This document shows positions 45,945 through 54,600 of a stretch of 64,000 bases of DNA, piece by piece (the stretch's first letter is position 1; each line of letters starts with the position of its first letter). The notes beneath the pieces were generated by a model. It saw nothing but the letters and a program-made list of their open reading frames with translations, was not told the DNA's origin and ran no database searches. This DNA is from Desulfosporosinus hippei DSM 8344 (lineage in GTDB: Bacteria; Bacillota; Desulfitobacteriia; Desulfitobacteriales; Desulfitobacteriaceae): assembly GCF_900100785.1 (NCBI RefSeq), contig NZ_FNCP01000017.1:49132-113131 (forward strand), written 5' to 3'. The position numbers were made by a program, and so were the translations under genes.

Positions 45945-46329
45945 TAGAGCCACCCCCGCCTATTCCCCCGTGAGACCCACTTGTAATACCGCTTGATCCT
46001 GATGAGCCAGAAGCCTTCGCTGAACTGCTTCCTGATGTAATACCCGAACTATTCGAGGCCCCTGTACCGCTGGAATTTGGATAACTTGAACCACCACTGG
46101 TTATACCAGAGGGCTTTACGGATTTGATTGCTCCTGAAGAATGCTTTTTAGAAAATCCTAAAGGAGCTAAGGTCCTTCCGAAAAAGCCATCATCATCGTC
46201 TTCTTCTTCGATTGTAATTGGATTTCCTTCATCGTCGTAGACAACTTGCTGTTGTGGGGCACAGGCAGTAGTGCCAAAAATTAGAGCTGTCGTGAGAAAT
46301 AAACTAACCAACTTAGTACTTTTGTTCAC
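45934..46329 (-). CDS. Ser/Gly-rich lipoprotein of the DUF350/ATP-grasp cluster
   Basis: 131 residues from GTG, seven bases after GGGGAG. The signal peptide ends in the lipobox FGTTACA, giving a lipidated Cys. The mature protein has an acidic patch (EEEDDDDGFFG near residue 42), then a low-complexity tail of Ser/Gly/Lys repeats (SSGITSG-like). It resembles in position the DUF1190 lipoprotein gene of enterobacteria. It overlaps the ATP-grasp gene by 11 bases. A tetranucleotide repeat lies 22-66 bases upstream of its start codon. Confidence 0.75.
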   Translation of the reverse strand: MNKSTKLVSLFLTTALIFGTTACAPQQQVVYDDEGNPITIEEEDDDDGFFGRTLAPLGFSKKHSSGAIKSVKPSGITSGGSSYPNSSGTGASNSSGITSGSSSAKASGSSGSSGITSGSHGGIGGGGSSAS

Positions 46330-46350
46330 CTATTTTCTCCCCTCTATGTA

Positions 46351-46836
<486 letters not shown>

Positions 46837-46853
46837 AAAGTCTAACCCCCTAC

Positions 46854-47888
46854 TTAGATCACGCCACTTAAAAGCCAATTTATTAGATCATCAATTATCA
46901 CTTGATCCTCTTGGTCAACATCGATTCCTCTGATCGCATTTACTATTAAGTCTAGTTGCAAAGGTAACATTAGGAGTGTTAAAGCTATCCTGTCTATTAA
47001 ATGGCTATTCATTGCATCTGAATATATTTTAGCATCGTTGATTAATCCATTTGACAATGTTAAACCTAGCTCTATTCCACCCCAAAGAAACCGAGTTGAA
47101 AGAACCATATCAAAGTTAGGTGTTTTACCGTAAAGCCAATCCCATGATGAGTATTTCTTATATAGATTTTCAAGAGGAAATGTTGTATCGCTCATTATTA
47201 TGGGAGGTTCAGAAACTTTGCCATAAAGATCTTGGAAACTTTTCATTAGAGCAGTTTTCATTGACTCAATGGATATTTCCGAACTAAATAGGTTTAGGTT
47301 CCCTACCCTAGCCTGAACGGAATCAACTCCCTTAGATACTATCTTTTCTTTTGAGACTTGAAGGTAAGCAGCGAGTTTAGCTACGTCAACGTCAATCAAA
47401 ATTGTTCCGTGATGATATGCTTTATCACGTTCAAAGTAAAAAGCATTCCCAGAGAACTTACGCCCTTCTACCGTTAAGTCATTACGACCTGTGAATTGAG
47501 CATTAATATTAAATGTCCTTACAGCTTCTAAAATTACACTTAACTGCTTTTCTAAATCATATTGGGCTCTGTCCATAATGAAGGTGAAGTTTAGATTCCC
47601 TAAGTCATGATAGACCGCACCTCCGCCTGAAAGACGACGAGCTAACTTTCCACCAGCCTGTTCTAATTCATTACAACGACATTCTTTCCAGGCATTCTGG
47701 TTTCTTCCAATGACTACAGTATTCTGGTTTTGCCACAGATATAAAATTACTTGATTATGCTTAATCTCTCTAAATAAATACTCTTCTAAAGCAAGATTAT
47801 GCCAGGGGTCGAAAGACGTTGAACTAACAATCTTTGTTTCATACTCAAGGTATTCCAGTTTAAACACTCCTATCAAATATGATCTCAT
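46854..47888 (-). CDS. lplA: Lipoate-protein ligase A
   Basis: 344 residues from the ATG at 47888, or about 334 from a CTG at 47858 that has AGGAG eight bases upstream; the CTG gives a family-typical start (EYLEYETKIVSSTSFDPWHNLALEEYL). The catalytic region RRLSGGGAVYHDLGN is clear, as is TGRNDLTVEGRKFSGNAFY. It attaches lipoate or octanoate to the lysine of lipoyl domains (glycine cleavage H, pyruvate dehydrogenase). Those client genes are not in this window. The C-terminal domain is short but present, as in the standard two-domain ligase. Confidence 0.9.
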   Translation of the reverse strand: MRSYLIGVFKLEYLEYETKIVSSTSFDPWHNLALEEYLFREIKHNQVILYLWQNQNTVVIGRNQNAWKECRCNELEQAGGKLARRLSGGGAVYHDLGNLNFTFIMDRAQYDLEKQLSVILEAVRTFNINAQFTGRNDLTVEGRKFSGNAFYFERDKAYHHGTILIDVDVAKLAAYLQVSKEKIVSKGVDSVQARVGNLNLFSSEISIESMKTALMKSFQDLYGKVSEPPIIMSDTTFPLENLYKKYSSWDWLYGKTPNFDMVLSTRFLWGGIELGLTLSNGLINDAKIYSDAMNSHLIDRIALTLLMLPLQLDLIVNAIRGIDVDQEDQVIIDDLINWLLSGVI

Positions 47889-48074
47889 TCTACATTTTGC
47901 TCTAGAACTCCTGCAATTAGTCAGTTAAATTTATCATACTAAGATAAATGAGAGTGCTTGTGGAAATTTTACTATATTTAGATTATTTGGTGACAAGGTT
48001 TTCTTCTTTTGTGGATTCATTTTTAACTTGCTAACCAATTACAAACAGGAATGAAACAATACTCTAAACAAGAA

Positions 48075-48105
48075 ATAAGTCGATCACATATAGTGATCGA
48101 CTTAT
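48075..48105 (-). terminator. Terminator of the dsrC gene
   Basis: A 13-base stem (ATAAGTCGATCAC / GTGATCGACTTAT) with a five-base loop lies 31 bases past the dsrC stop, followed by TTCTTGTTT on the minus strand. Confidence 0.8.
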
Positions 48106-48136
48106 ATTAATAATTTAAGCTATGAAAACAAATAGC

Positions 48137-48454
48137 TTATACGCAACCAGTTGGTTTTGGAAGTCCAGCAATTTTACAAGCGCCTTTTCCAGGGCCAGCT
48201 GGGAACAGTTCATAAATTTTCTTTTGGTCGTAGCCTGTGTCTTTAACCATTTTACGAACCATTGGAGCAACACCGAATTGATCAAAATAACCTCTGAGAT
48301 AGTTGATCATTGCCCAGTGTTCTTCTGTAAGCTCTGGTACTTCCTCTGTGACAGCAAGTGCTTTAGCTACATCTTCATTCCATACTGCAAAATCCTCAAG
48401 AAAACCGTCTTCGTCCAGTTCAACAGTTGCATCTCCTACTACTAGTTGAGCCAT
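48137..48454 (-). CDS. dsrC: DsrC, small sulfur-relay protein
   Basis: 105 residues, family length. The C-terminal arm carries both conserved cysteines, Cys93 and penultimate Cys104 (KGACKIAGLPKPTGCV), which form the trisulfide with sulfite-derived sulfur during sulfite reduction by DsrAB. DsrC with DsrMKJOP returns electrons to the trisulfide. The gene lies 131 bases after dsrP, with AAGGAGG before the ATG. dsrAB itself is not in the window, so DsrC is encoded here apart from the reductase. Confidence 0.95.
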   Translation of the reverse strand: MAQLVVGDATVELDEDGFLEDFAVWNEDVAKALAVTEEVPELTEEHWAMINYLRGYFDQFGVAPMVRKMVKDTGYDQKKIYELFPAGPGKGACKIAGLPKPTGCV

Positions 48455-48507
48455 AATTAATATTCCTCCTTATGTGTGTTTATAAAATTGATACTGTTTG
48501 AGTGAGA

Positions 48508-48543
48508 GGTAATTCAAGATGTATAGTATATACCTGAATTACT
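48508..48543 (-). other. Hairpin between dsrP and dsrC
   Basis: Arms TAATTCA (48510-48516) and TGAATTA (48535-48541) plus near pairing inside can form a stem in the intercistronic RNA. No T-run, so a processing site separating dsrMKJOP from dsrC mRNA is likelier than termination. Confidence 0.35.
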
Positions 48544-48585
48544 CCCATTCTACCTCAAACTGGTACCAAAAGAGCATCAATTAAA

Positions 48586-49749
48586 CTAATTTGCCTTCTC
48601 TTCTCTAACTGAGATTGCAACCTTGTATAATATTGTGACGAGGAGCATCCCGATTGAGTAGACTGCTAAGGTCACCAAAATCTCATTAAGAGTCGGTGCG
48701 TATTCAATAACTCTCTCAAAAGAATTGGGTACAAATCCAGCTACAATTAATATCATACCTTTATCAATCCAGTTTGCAATAATGATTGATAGCAAACCTA
48801 TAATTAAGGTTGCCTTATTCATACGTGTACTTGGGAATACAAGCATGGCAATTCCCAAAAAGGCTAAAACTACCGCAGTCCACATAATTGGAACCAGACT
48901 GTAGTGACCGTCCATACCAAAGAATATATACCTTAAAGGAGCGCTATATTCAGGGATATTGCTATAGAATGCTGTGAACAGCTCTAAGATATAGAAGAAC
49001 ACATTGGCAATCATAGCATATCTAACGATCTTAACCAGAGATTGGATTGCGCCAACACCCGGGTCTGGGTCGAATTTACTGACCTTCTTAACAATAAAGC
49101 AGAGAAGAATCAAGATTGCGGGACCTGCAGCGAAGGCTGAGGCAAGGAAGCGTGCCGCCATAATAGCCGACAGCCAAAGGTGTCTGCCTGGCAAACCTGC
49201 GTATAGGAAAGCTGTGACAGTATGAATACTAACAGCCCAAGGGATCGACAGATAGATGATAGGCTTAACCCATTTTGGTGATGGAGCGCCTTTACGTTCA
49301 GCGCCAAGAGTTGTCCAGCCAACCACGAGGTTTATGAGAAGATATCCGCATAAGACTATCATATCATAAAACATAACCGAATGTGGACTTGGATGAAGAA
49401 TAACATTCATGATACGCATAGGCTGTCCTAAGTCGACAACAATAAACAGCATACACATTATAACAGCCGGAATTGCTAAAAACTCTCCAAGGATGACCAT
49501 TTTACCAAACTTTTTAAAGTCATGCAGGTAATAAGGTAAAACAAGCATAACCGCAGAAGCAGCGACCCCAACCAAGAAAGTAAACTGAGCAATGTATAAT
49601 CCCCAGGATACATCTCTGCTCATTCCTGTAACACCAAGACCGTTGTTAAATTGGTTCATATAGGCTACGAAGCCTACGGCGATGATCGCCAATAGTAGTG
49701 TAACCCATATCCAATATCTTTTACTACCGGATAGCGCTTTCTCAAGCAT
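48586..49749 (-). CDS. dsrP: DsrP, NrfD-like integral membrane subunit
   Basis: 387 residues from the ATG at 49749, eight bases after AGGAGG; a GTG three codons earlier abuts the site. About ten transmembrane helices are visible and the family pattern of NrfD/PsrC holds. It provides the quinone/quinol site of the DsrMKJOP complex in the cytoplasmic membrane. Its start overlaps the dsrO stop region, so the genes are co-translated. Confidence 0.95.
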   Translation of the reverse strand: MLEKALSGSKRYWIWVTLLLAIIAVGFVAYMNQFNNGLGVTGMSRDVSWGLYIAQFTFLVGVAASAVMLVLPYYLHDFKKFGKMVILGEFLAIPAVIMCMLFIVVDLGQPMRIMNVILHPSPHSVMFYDMIVLCGYLLINLVVGWTTLGAERKGAPSPKWVKPIIYLSIPWAVSIHTVTAFLYAGLPGRHLWLSAIMAARFLASAFAAGPAILILLCFIVKKVSKFDPDPGVGAIQSLVKIVRYAMIANVFFYILELFTAFYSNIPEYSAPLRYIFFGMDGHYSLVPIMWTAVVLAFLGIAMLVFPSTRMNKATLIIGLLSIIIANWIDKGMILIVAGFVPNSFERVIEYAPTLNEILVTLAVYSIGMLLVTILYKVAISVREEKAN

Positions 49750-50539
49750 GTTCGCCACCTCCTACTAGGTAGTAAACACTCGGCTGAGTTCCCAGTTCTG
49801 GCTTACGTCGAATTGTAAGCTTCGTGCTGACAATTTTACGCACTTCTGAATTTGGGTCATCCAAATCTCCGAATATTAATCCCCCATTAGACTTTTCCAC
49901 ACAAGCAGGCATGAGTCCATCTGCAAGTCGTTCGTAGCAGAAATTACATTTTTCTACAACACCTGGTGTTCTTGTTGGATATTCTGTGGAAACTTCTTCA
50001 ATGAATGGTCTGGGATCTTTAAAGTTAAAACTTCTTGCTCCAAACGGACAAGCAGCCATACAGAATCGGCATCCAATACATCGATGAAAATCCATAGCTA
50101 CAATACCGTCAGGTCGTTGAAATGTGGCCTCTGTGGGACACGCCCTAACGCAAGGTGGGTTTTCACAGTGATTACATGTTACCATAAAAGGGCTATGCAT
50201 AACATGCTCATCCAAATATTCATTATGCCCGCCAGCAAAGGTATGATGATAATCATCTTTCCAAATCCATTTGATCTCATCTTTGGTATTAGGGAATTTG
50301 GGAACATTATGAAGCTTATGACAGGCTTCAATTACCTTTTCCATGTCAGCTTCTGATTTGAATTTACTCATATCAACAACCATAGCCCAACGTTTAGCAG
50401 GCATATCCTTTGCAGCCTTTGTGTATCCAGAAGCCGCAGCATCTTTTTTACGAAAACCTGTGATAACAAAAGAACTTCCTATACCTAAAGCAGTGACCAT
50501 TCCAGCTCTTCTTAGAAATTGTCGTCTATTGATGCTCAT
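49742..50539 (-). CDS. dsrO: DsrO, Tat-exported ferredoxin subunit
   Basis: 265 residues. The N-terminus has a Tat signal (NRRQFLRRAGMVTALGIG). Cysteine motifs for [4Fe-4S] clusters are CNHCENPPCVRACP, CIGCRFCMAACPFG and CNFCYERLADGLMPACVEK, with further Cys at the C-side. It is the extracytoplasmic Fe-S subunit linking DsrJ with DsrP. ATGA overlap with dsrJ. Confidence 0.95.
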   Translation of the reverse strand: MSINRRQFLRRAGMVTALGIGSSFVITGFRKKDAAASGYTKAAKDMPAKRWAMVVDMSKFKSEADMEKVIEACHKLHNVPKFPNTKDEIKWIWKDDYHHTFAGGHNEYLDEHVMHSPFMVTCNHCENPPCVRACPTEATFQRPDGIVAMDFHRCIGCRFCMAACPFGARSFNFKDPRPFIEEVSTEYPTRTPGVVEKCNFCYERLADGLMPACVEKSNGGLIFGDLDDPNSEVRKIVSTKLTIRRKPELGTQPSVYYLVGGGEHA

Positions 50540-51009
50540 TTCGCTGCCTCCTTTGGCTCAAAATGGCAACTCCAACATTTCGGCTTCACAGCTGAATAAT
50601 CGTGACAGGAAGCGCAAAATTCAGGTGATTCATTTATCGCCGGGTTGCTGACTCCTGTTGTAGAAGAAGCCGGATTGCTAAGAGCTACTTTCGAAGCCGA
50701 TCCATTTGCATGACATTTTAGGCAAGTGTCTTGAAGACTGATTGGATATTCTTTTCCTTGACTATTGATATATACAGTCTGGCCATTTCGCACAGCTTCC
50801 TCTCTCCATTGATTGAGGAGTTTCATATGATTGGCCCGCATAAATTCCGGTGATTCGACACATTGTTTATCGGATAATTGTTGAATAGCTGGTGTATCAA
50901 GTGCTACATCCGGTCCGGCATTAACTTTCCCCATATTATAGAAGAATGGGATGGTAAAAAGTGCCGCAAAGATAATGAGTGAAGCAATAATTTTACCGCC
51001 TTTATACAT
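50536..51009 (-). CDS. dsrJ: DsrJ, triheme c-type cytochrome
   Basis: 157 residues. An uncleaved or cleaved N-terminal membrane segment (ASLIIFAALFTIPFFYN) is followed by exactly three heme motifs, CLKCH, CASCH and CWSCH, the DsrJ number. It lies on the extracytoplasmic face of the DsrMKJOP complex. It overlaps dsrK by one base and dsrO by four bases. Confidence 0.95.
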   Translation of the reverse strand: MYKGGKIIASLIIFAALFTIPFFYNMGKVNAGPDVALDTPAIQQLSDKQCVESPEFMRANHMKLLNQWREEAVRNGQTVYINSQGKEYPISLQDTCLKCHANGSASKVALSNPASSTTGVSNPAINESPEFCASCHDYSAVKPKCWSCHFEPKEAAK

Positions 51010-52628
51010 TACTCATTACCTCCTTTTCCCGGCAAATCTTCAAAGCGAAGGTTTGTAGTTCTTTCTTTTTCGCCTTTCATCACGAGTGCATTAGCAACCA
51101 ATTCTGTAACACCAGTTACTCCTACCCCTGGATTCCAGTAATCCATAAGTGCAGGTAAGGCAGCCCTATCCACGGCACAAATGTTAGCCAGCATGTTAAC
51201 TCCATGTTTTTCTTTAACATACTTTACTGCATTTGCTCTCGGGAATCCGCCTCTCATACGCTGTTCCATGTTTTCAGAAGCATTTAATCCTGATCCGCTT
51301 CCACAGCAGAATGTCTTCTCACGAATTGTATTTTCAGGCATCTCATAGAAATTATTGCATACAGCTTTAATAATTTCACGAGGTTCATCCAGTAGTCCCA
51401 TTCCTCTCGATGGATTACAGGAATCATGGAAGGTTACCTTCAGATGATCGTTGCGAGTTGGGTCAAGATTCAGCTTATTGTGCTTAATCAAGTCAGCCGT
51501 AAACTCGGAAATATGGATCATTTTAGTTGATTTGGCATTTTCAAAAACAGTACCCGTTATTGGCGAAACCGGCACTTCAAGGAAGTCTGCAGGGCCATGC
51601 CAGGTGTCCATATATTGATTCAGAACCCTCCACATATGACCGCATTCTCCGCCGATGATGTATTTAACGCCTAATCGCTTAGCTTCCGCATAGATCTTGT
51701 AATTAAGTCTCTTCGCAGTTTCGTTCGAAGTGAAGAAACCGAAGTTGCCGCCCTCGGAAGCGTAGGTGCTCCAAGTGTAATCAAGCCCCAACTCATGGAA
51801 CATCATGAGATACCCCATACAGGTATAGACCCCAGGCTCGCCTAAAAGATCCCCTGACGGAGTGACGAACATAATCTCGGCGCCTTTTCTGTTGAAGGTC
51901 GGATTTACTCTAATTCCTGTAATATCCTCAATATCATCAACCATGGACTCAATGTTGCCTGTAATTGCATGCGGTTCTAAGCCAAGGTGATTGCCTTTCA
52001 TATAACAGGCTGCCGCAGGTCCTGCAATCCAGTCAATATTTAAGCCGACTAAATTAAGAAGTTCCCGACCAATAATCGTAACTTCAGCTTGGTCAATACC
52101 ATAAGGACAGAAGACAGAGCAACGACGACATTCTGTACATTGGAAAAAGTATGACCACCATTCCTTTAAGACATCCATATTAAGTTCTCTAGCACCAGCT
52201 AGACGCCCGAGAAACTTTCCGGACTTTGTGAAGTACTTCTTGTAGACTGATCTTAGCAATTCTGCTCTGAGGACAGGCATGTTCTTGGGGTCACCAGTTG
52301 CGATATAGAAATGACATTTATCGGCACAGGCACCACATCTAACACAAATATCCATGAAAATCTTGAATGAGCGATACTTACTAAGTCGTTCTGCAATCCC
52401 ATCTAGGATAGTAGATTCCCATCCCTCAGGTATTTTCCAGTCCTCGTCGGCTGGCGACCATTGTCTTGGGTTGGGTAGGCCTAATGTCAACAAGTCTTTT
52501 TCTTTTGCTCCCCAACAGTAGGTACCCGGTTTGAATTCAACAGGCGTATCCATCCAATCTGTCGCCGGAGTCTTAAAATCTATCTTAGATAATTCTCCCG
52601 GCTTAGGAAGTTTAACTTTCGGTGCCAT
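51009..52628 (-). CDS. dsrK: DsrK, HdrD-like catalytic Fe-S subunit
   Basis: 539 residues. Two ferredoxin motifs (CVRCGACADKCHFY and CTECRRCSVFCPYG) precede the CCG-type region, with CMGYL, GGECGHMW, HDSCNPSRGMGL and CCGSGSGLN. The CCG cysteines form the noncubane [4Fe-4S] centre that reduces the DsrC trisulfide or a heterodisulfide. It is cytoplasmic and bound to DsrM. The ATG follows GGAGTGATCGTGG. Confidence 0.95.
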   Translation of the reverse strand: MAPKVKLPKPGELSKIDFKTPATDWMDTPVEFKPGTYCWGAKEKDLLTLGLPNPRQWSPADEDWKIPEGWESTILDGIAERLSKYRSFKIFMDICVRCGACADKCHFYIATGDPKNMPVLRAELLRSVYKKYFTKSGKFLGRLAGARELNMDVLKEWWSYFFQCTECRRCSVFCPYGIDQAEVTIIGRELLNLVGLNIDWIAGPAAACYMKGNHLGLEPHAITGNIESMVDDIEDITGIRVNPTFNRKGAEIMFVTPSGDLLGEPGVYTCMGYLMMFHELGLDYTWSTYASEGGNFGFFTSNETAKRLNYKIYAEAKRLGVKYIIGGECGHMWRVLNQYMDTWHGPADFLEVPVSPITGTVFENAKSTKMIHISEFTADLIKHNKLNLDPTRNDHLKVTFHDSCNPSRGMGLLDEPREIIKAVCNNFYEMPENTIREKTFCCGSGSGLNASENMEQRMRGGFPRANAVKYVKEKHGVNMLANICAVDRAALPALMDYWNPGVGVTGVTELVANALVMKGEKERTTNLRFEDLPGKGGNE

Positions 52629-52634
52629 CCACGA

Positions 52635-53636
52635 TCACTCCTTTTCTACCGGTAAACCAGCTTTTTTCATCTTATCCCTGAATTCATCTTCATAGTGTTC
52701 ATAGGTATGAACCTCAACATCGTAATTCCATGGATTAATGTGTCTTACCATACGACTATTGTTCATCATATTACGGGTTGGGCTCATGAAAATACCACCC
52801 ATATGCATCAGCTTACTCATGGGGAAATAAGCAAAGAGTATGCTGACCAGGAATATATGGATGAAAAACATTGGTCCAATGTCTGTTGGAAGAACCGGTT
52901 GGAAAGTAGCTAATCCTATTGCTAATTCTTTAACAGCAACCAAGTCTACCTTAAAGAAATAGCGCATTAGAATACCGGTACCAGCGATGCTCATAATCAT
53001 AAAGAGCGGGAAAAAATCCGCAGGAAGTGAAATATATCTAACCTGTGGAACAACAAGTCTTCTGCAGAATAAAAAGGTGACTGCGATGAGAATAAAAACG
53101 TCTGTCAAGTAGATTGCAGGCAATCCTATTTGCAATATCCCATCAACACTCTCGAAGGCTTGAACTAAGAACGGAACCGGATCCATAAAGAACCTAAGAT
53201 GCCTAACAATGATTATCAGGAATGACCAGTGAAAAAACAAACTACCTAACCAAAGCCATTTTGCTGAGCCGTAGGATAGTTCAGGGCCGTTTTGTCCCTC
53301 TCTTAATTCAGTCTTAGTATTACGGAATAACGAACGGAATAAGAGAACTTCCATAGCCATTCTAACAATAACACCAAATGCACTTGACGGATTTTCGATC
53401 TTATTTTGCTTAATCCAAGGTAGTGATTTTTGTTGTCCAATTGTTGTAGGAATTCGGAAGGGAACCGGTGACCGCCCCCACTTTACGACTCTGTAAATGA
53501 ACCCACCTACAAACATGATGAAGGCTAGATAAGGAATGATAATACCAAAGACATAGTGTAAATTTGCAATGCTCGCCCCAATACTGGCCACTATAATGAG
53601 TACAATGACTGTGATGAAAGAATACAAGACTTTCAC
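52635..53636 (-). CDS. dsrM: DsrM, NarI-like cytochrome b subunit
   Basis: 333 residues from a GTG behind AAGGAGG. Several membrane segments (first VLYSFITVIVLIIVASIGAS) and conserved His residues for b hemes (for example LFFHWSFLIIIVRHLRF) are present. It takes electrons from menaquinol and passes them to DsrK. It is the first structural gene of dsrMKJOP. Confidence 0.95.
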   Translation of the reverse strand: MKVLYSFITVIVLIIVASIGASIANLHYVFGIIIPYLAFIMFVGGFIYRVVKWGRSPVPFRIPTTIGQQKSLPWIKQNKIENPSSAFGVIVRMAMEVLLFRSLFRNTKTELREGQNGPELSYGSAKWLWLGSLFFHWSFLIIIVRHLRFFMDPVPFLVQAFESVDGILQIGLPAIYLTDVFILIAVTFLFCRRLVVPQVRYISLPADFFPLFMIMSIAGTGILMRYFFKVDLVAVKELAIGLATFQPVLPTDIGPMFFIHIFLVSILFAYFPMSKLMHMGGIFMSPTRNMMNNSRMVRHINPWNYDVEVHTYEHYEDEFRDKMKKAGLPVEKE

Positions 53637-53653
53637 TCTACGACCTCCTTCCT

Positions 53654-54199
53654 TTATTTTTGGTCTTTGTGTTCAAATTCTTGAACTGGAATCTCGGACA
53701 TTAGATTGGCTTTCTTTAGCAGGGTAAAGGTCATCCGCTTTAGTTCGTCTGTCCTTAGTTCATAGATCTGCTCACGACACTTTACATATATATCAAAGGC
53801 AGTGAGGGCCAGATCATCAATTTTCGACTCAAACTCTAATAACGCAAGATTGATCTGACTCTGCCCAATATCCTTACCCAGCGCTTCTCGAACAATAGTT
53901 TTGAGTTGGAAGATAAACGCCATGGCTTTAGCGGGAGAAAAATCTTGTATTGCCCTGACCTTAATTATATCTTCGAGAAAAGAAATGCTTTCTGAAAAGT
54001 CCTCTCCTTTAACGAGCACTTCTAAGATGCCGTCAATCCCAGTTGAGAAGGTATAACCAATTGGGTTTGCAAACCTATCTTGTTGGTTCATTAAAAACCC
54101 CGATTTATCATTGGGATAGGATGCTAATATTACCTCTAGCCAACGTTTCGAGATGTCGGACTTCTTTTCCTTTAAGATTTCATTAAATTTTATGTCCAA
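53654..54199 (-). CDS. RsbRD N-terminal domain-like protein upstream of dsrMKJOP
   Basis: About 181 residues from a TTG at 54199 with AAGGAG 11 bases before it; nearby GTG/ATT choices are less well placed. The sequence is almost all helical (KFNEILKEKKSDISKRWLEVILASYP, ...) and fits the RsbR/RsbRD N-terminal globin-like helical domain commonly found directly before dsrM in sulfate reducers. Its function in sulfite respiration is unknown; regulation or redox sensing is plausible. It ends 17 bases before dsrM and shares its transcript. Confidence 0.75.
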   Translation of the reverse strand: MDIKFNEILKEKKSDISKRWLEVILASYPNDKSGFLMNQQDRFANPIGYTFSTGIDGILEVLVKGEDFSESISFLEDIIKVRAIQDFSPAKAMAFIFQLKTIVREALGKDIGQSQINLALLEFESKIDDLALTAFDIYVKCREQIYELRTDELKRMTFTLLKKANLMSEIPVQEFEHKDQK

Positions 54200-54254
54200 A
54201 ATAAAGCTCACTCCTTGTTGTAGAACCATTTATTGTCTTTGTAACACAATTTTA

Positions 54255-54288
54255 GTCGATGTTGAATATGACTCGCTTCAACATCGAC
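54255..54288. promoter_or_regulatory. 12-base inverted repeat upstream of the dsr operon
   Basis: GTCGATGTTGAA (54255-54266) and TTCAACATCGAC (54277-54288) are perfect complements separated by ten bases. It is about 60 bases upstream of the first dsr-cluster gene. No T-run follows, so an operator is likelier than a terminator. Confidence 0.5.
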
Positions 54289-54537
54289 CTGCCCCTGAGA
54301 ACGTTTTCACATAGTTAAAGTCCCAGCTATCCCTCTTAAACTACTAACCTTGATATTTAAAATATGGTGTCCCCTCCCTAAAGAGCAAGTCTCCAACGAT
54401 TCATCCAAAAGGAGTGAGTGACCGGAAATATAATGTTATTTGTTCTTATAATCACTATCAGTCTAAGGAATTTTACTAGGCTTGTAAAATTCTTATTTCC
54501 TATTGATCAATTAGATAATCGTATTGCGATCATTAAC

Positions 54538-54571
54538 AAGAAAGAGCTACGAATTATTATAGCTCTTTCTT
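54538..54571 (-). terminator. Terminator of the htpG gene
   Basis: A 12-base stem (AAGAAAGAGCTA / TAGCTCTTTCTT) with a ten-base loop lies 30 bases past the htpG stop; the minus strand continues TTCTTGTT. Confidence 0.75.
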
Positions 54572-54600
54572 ATTCATCTAGACAATCCCTATTTAAAATT

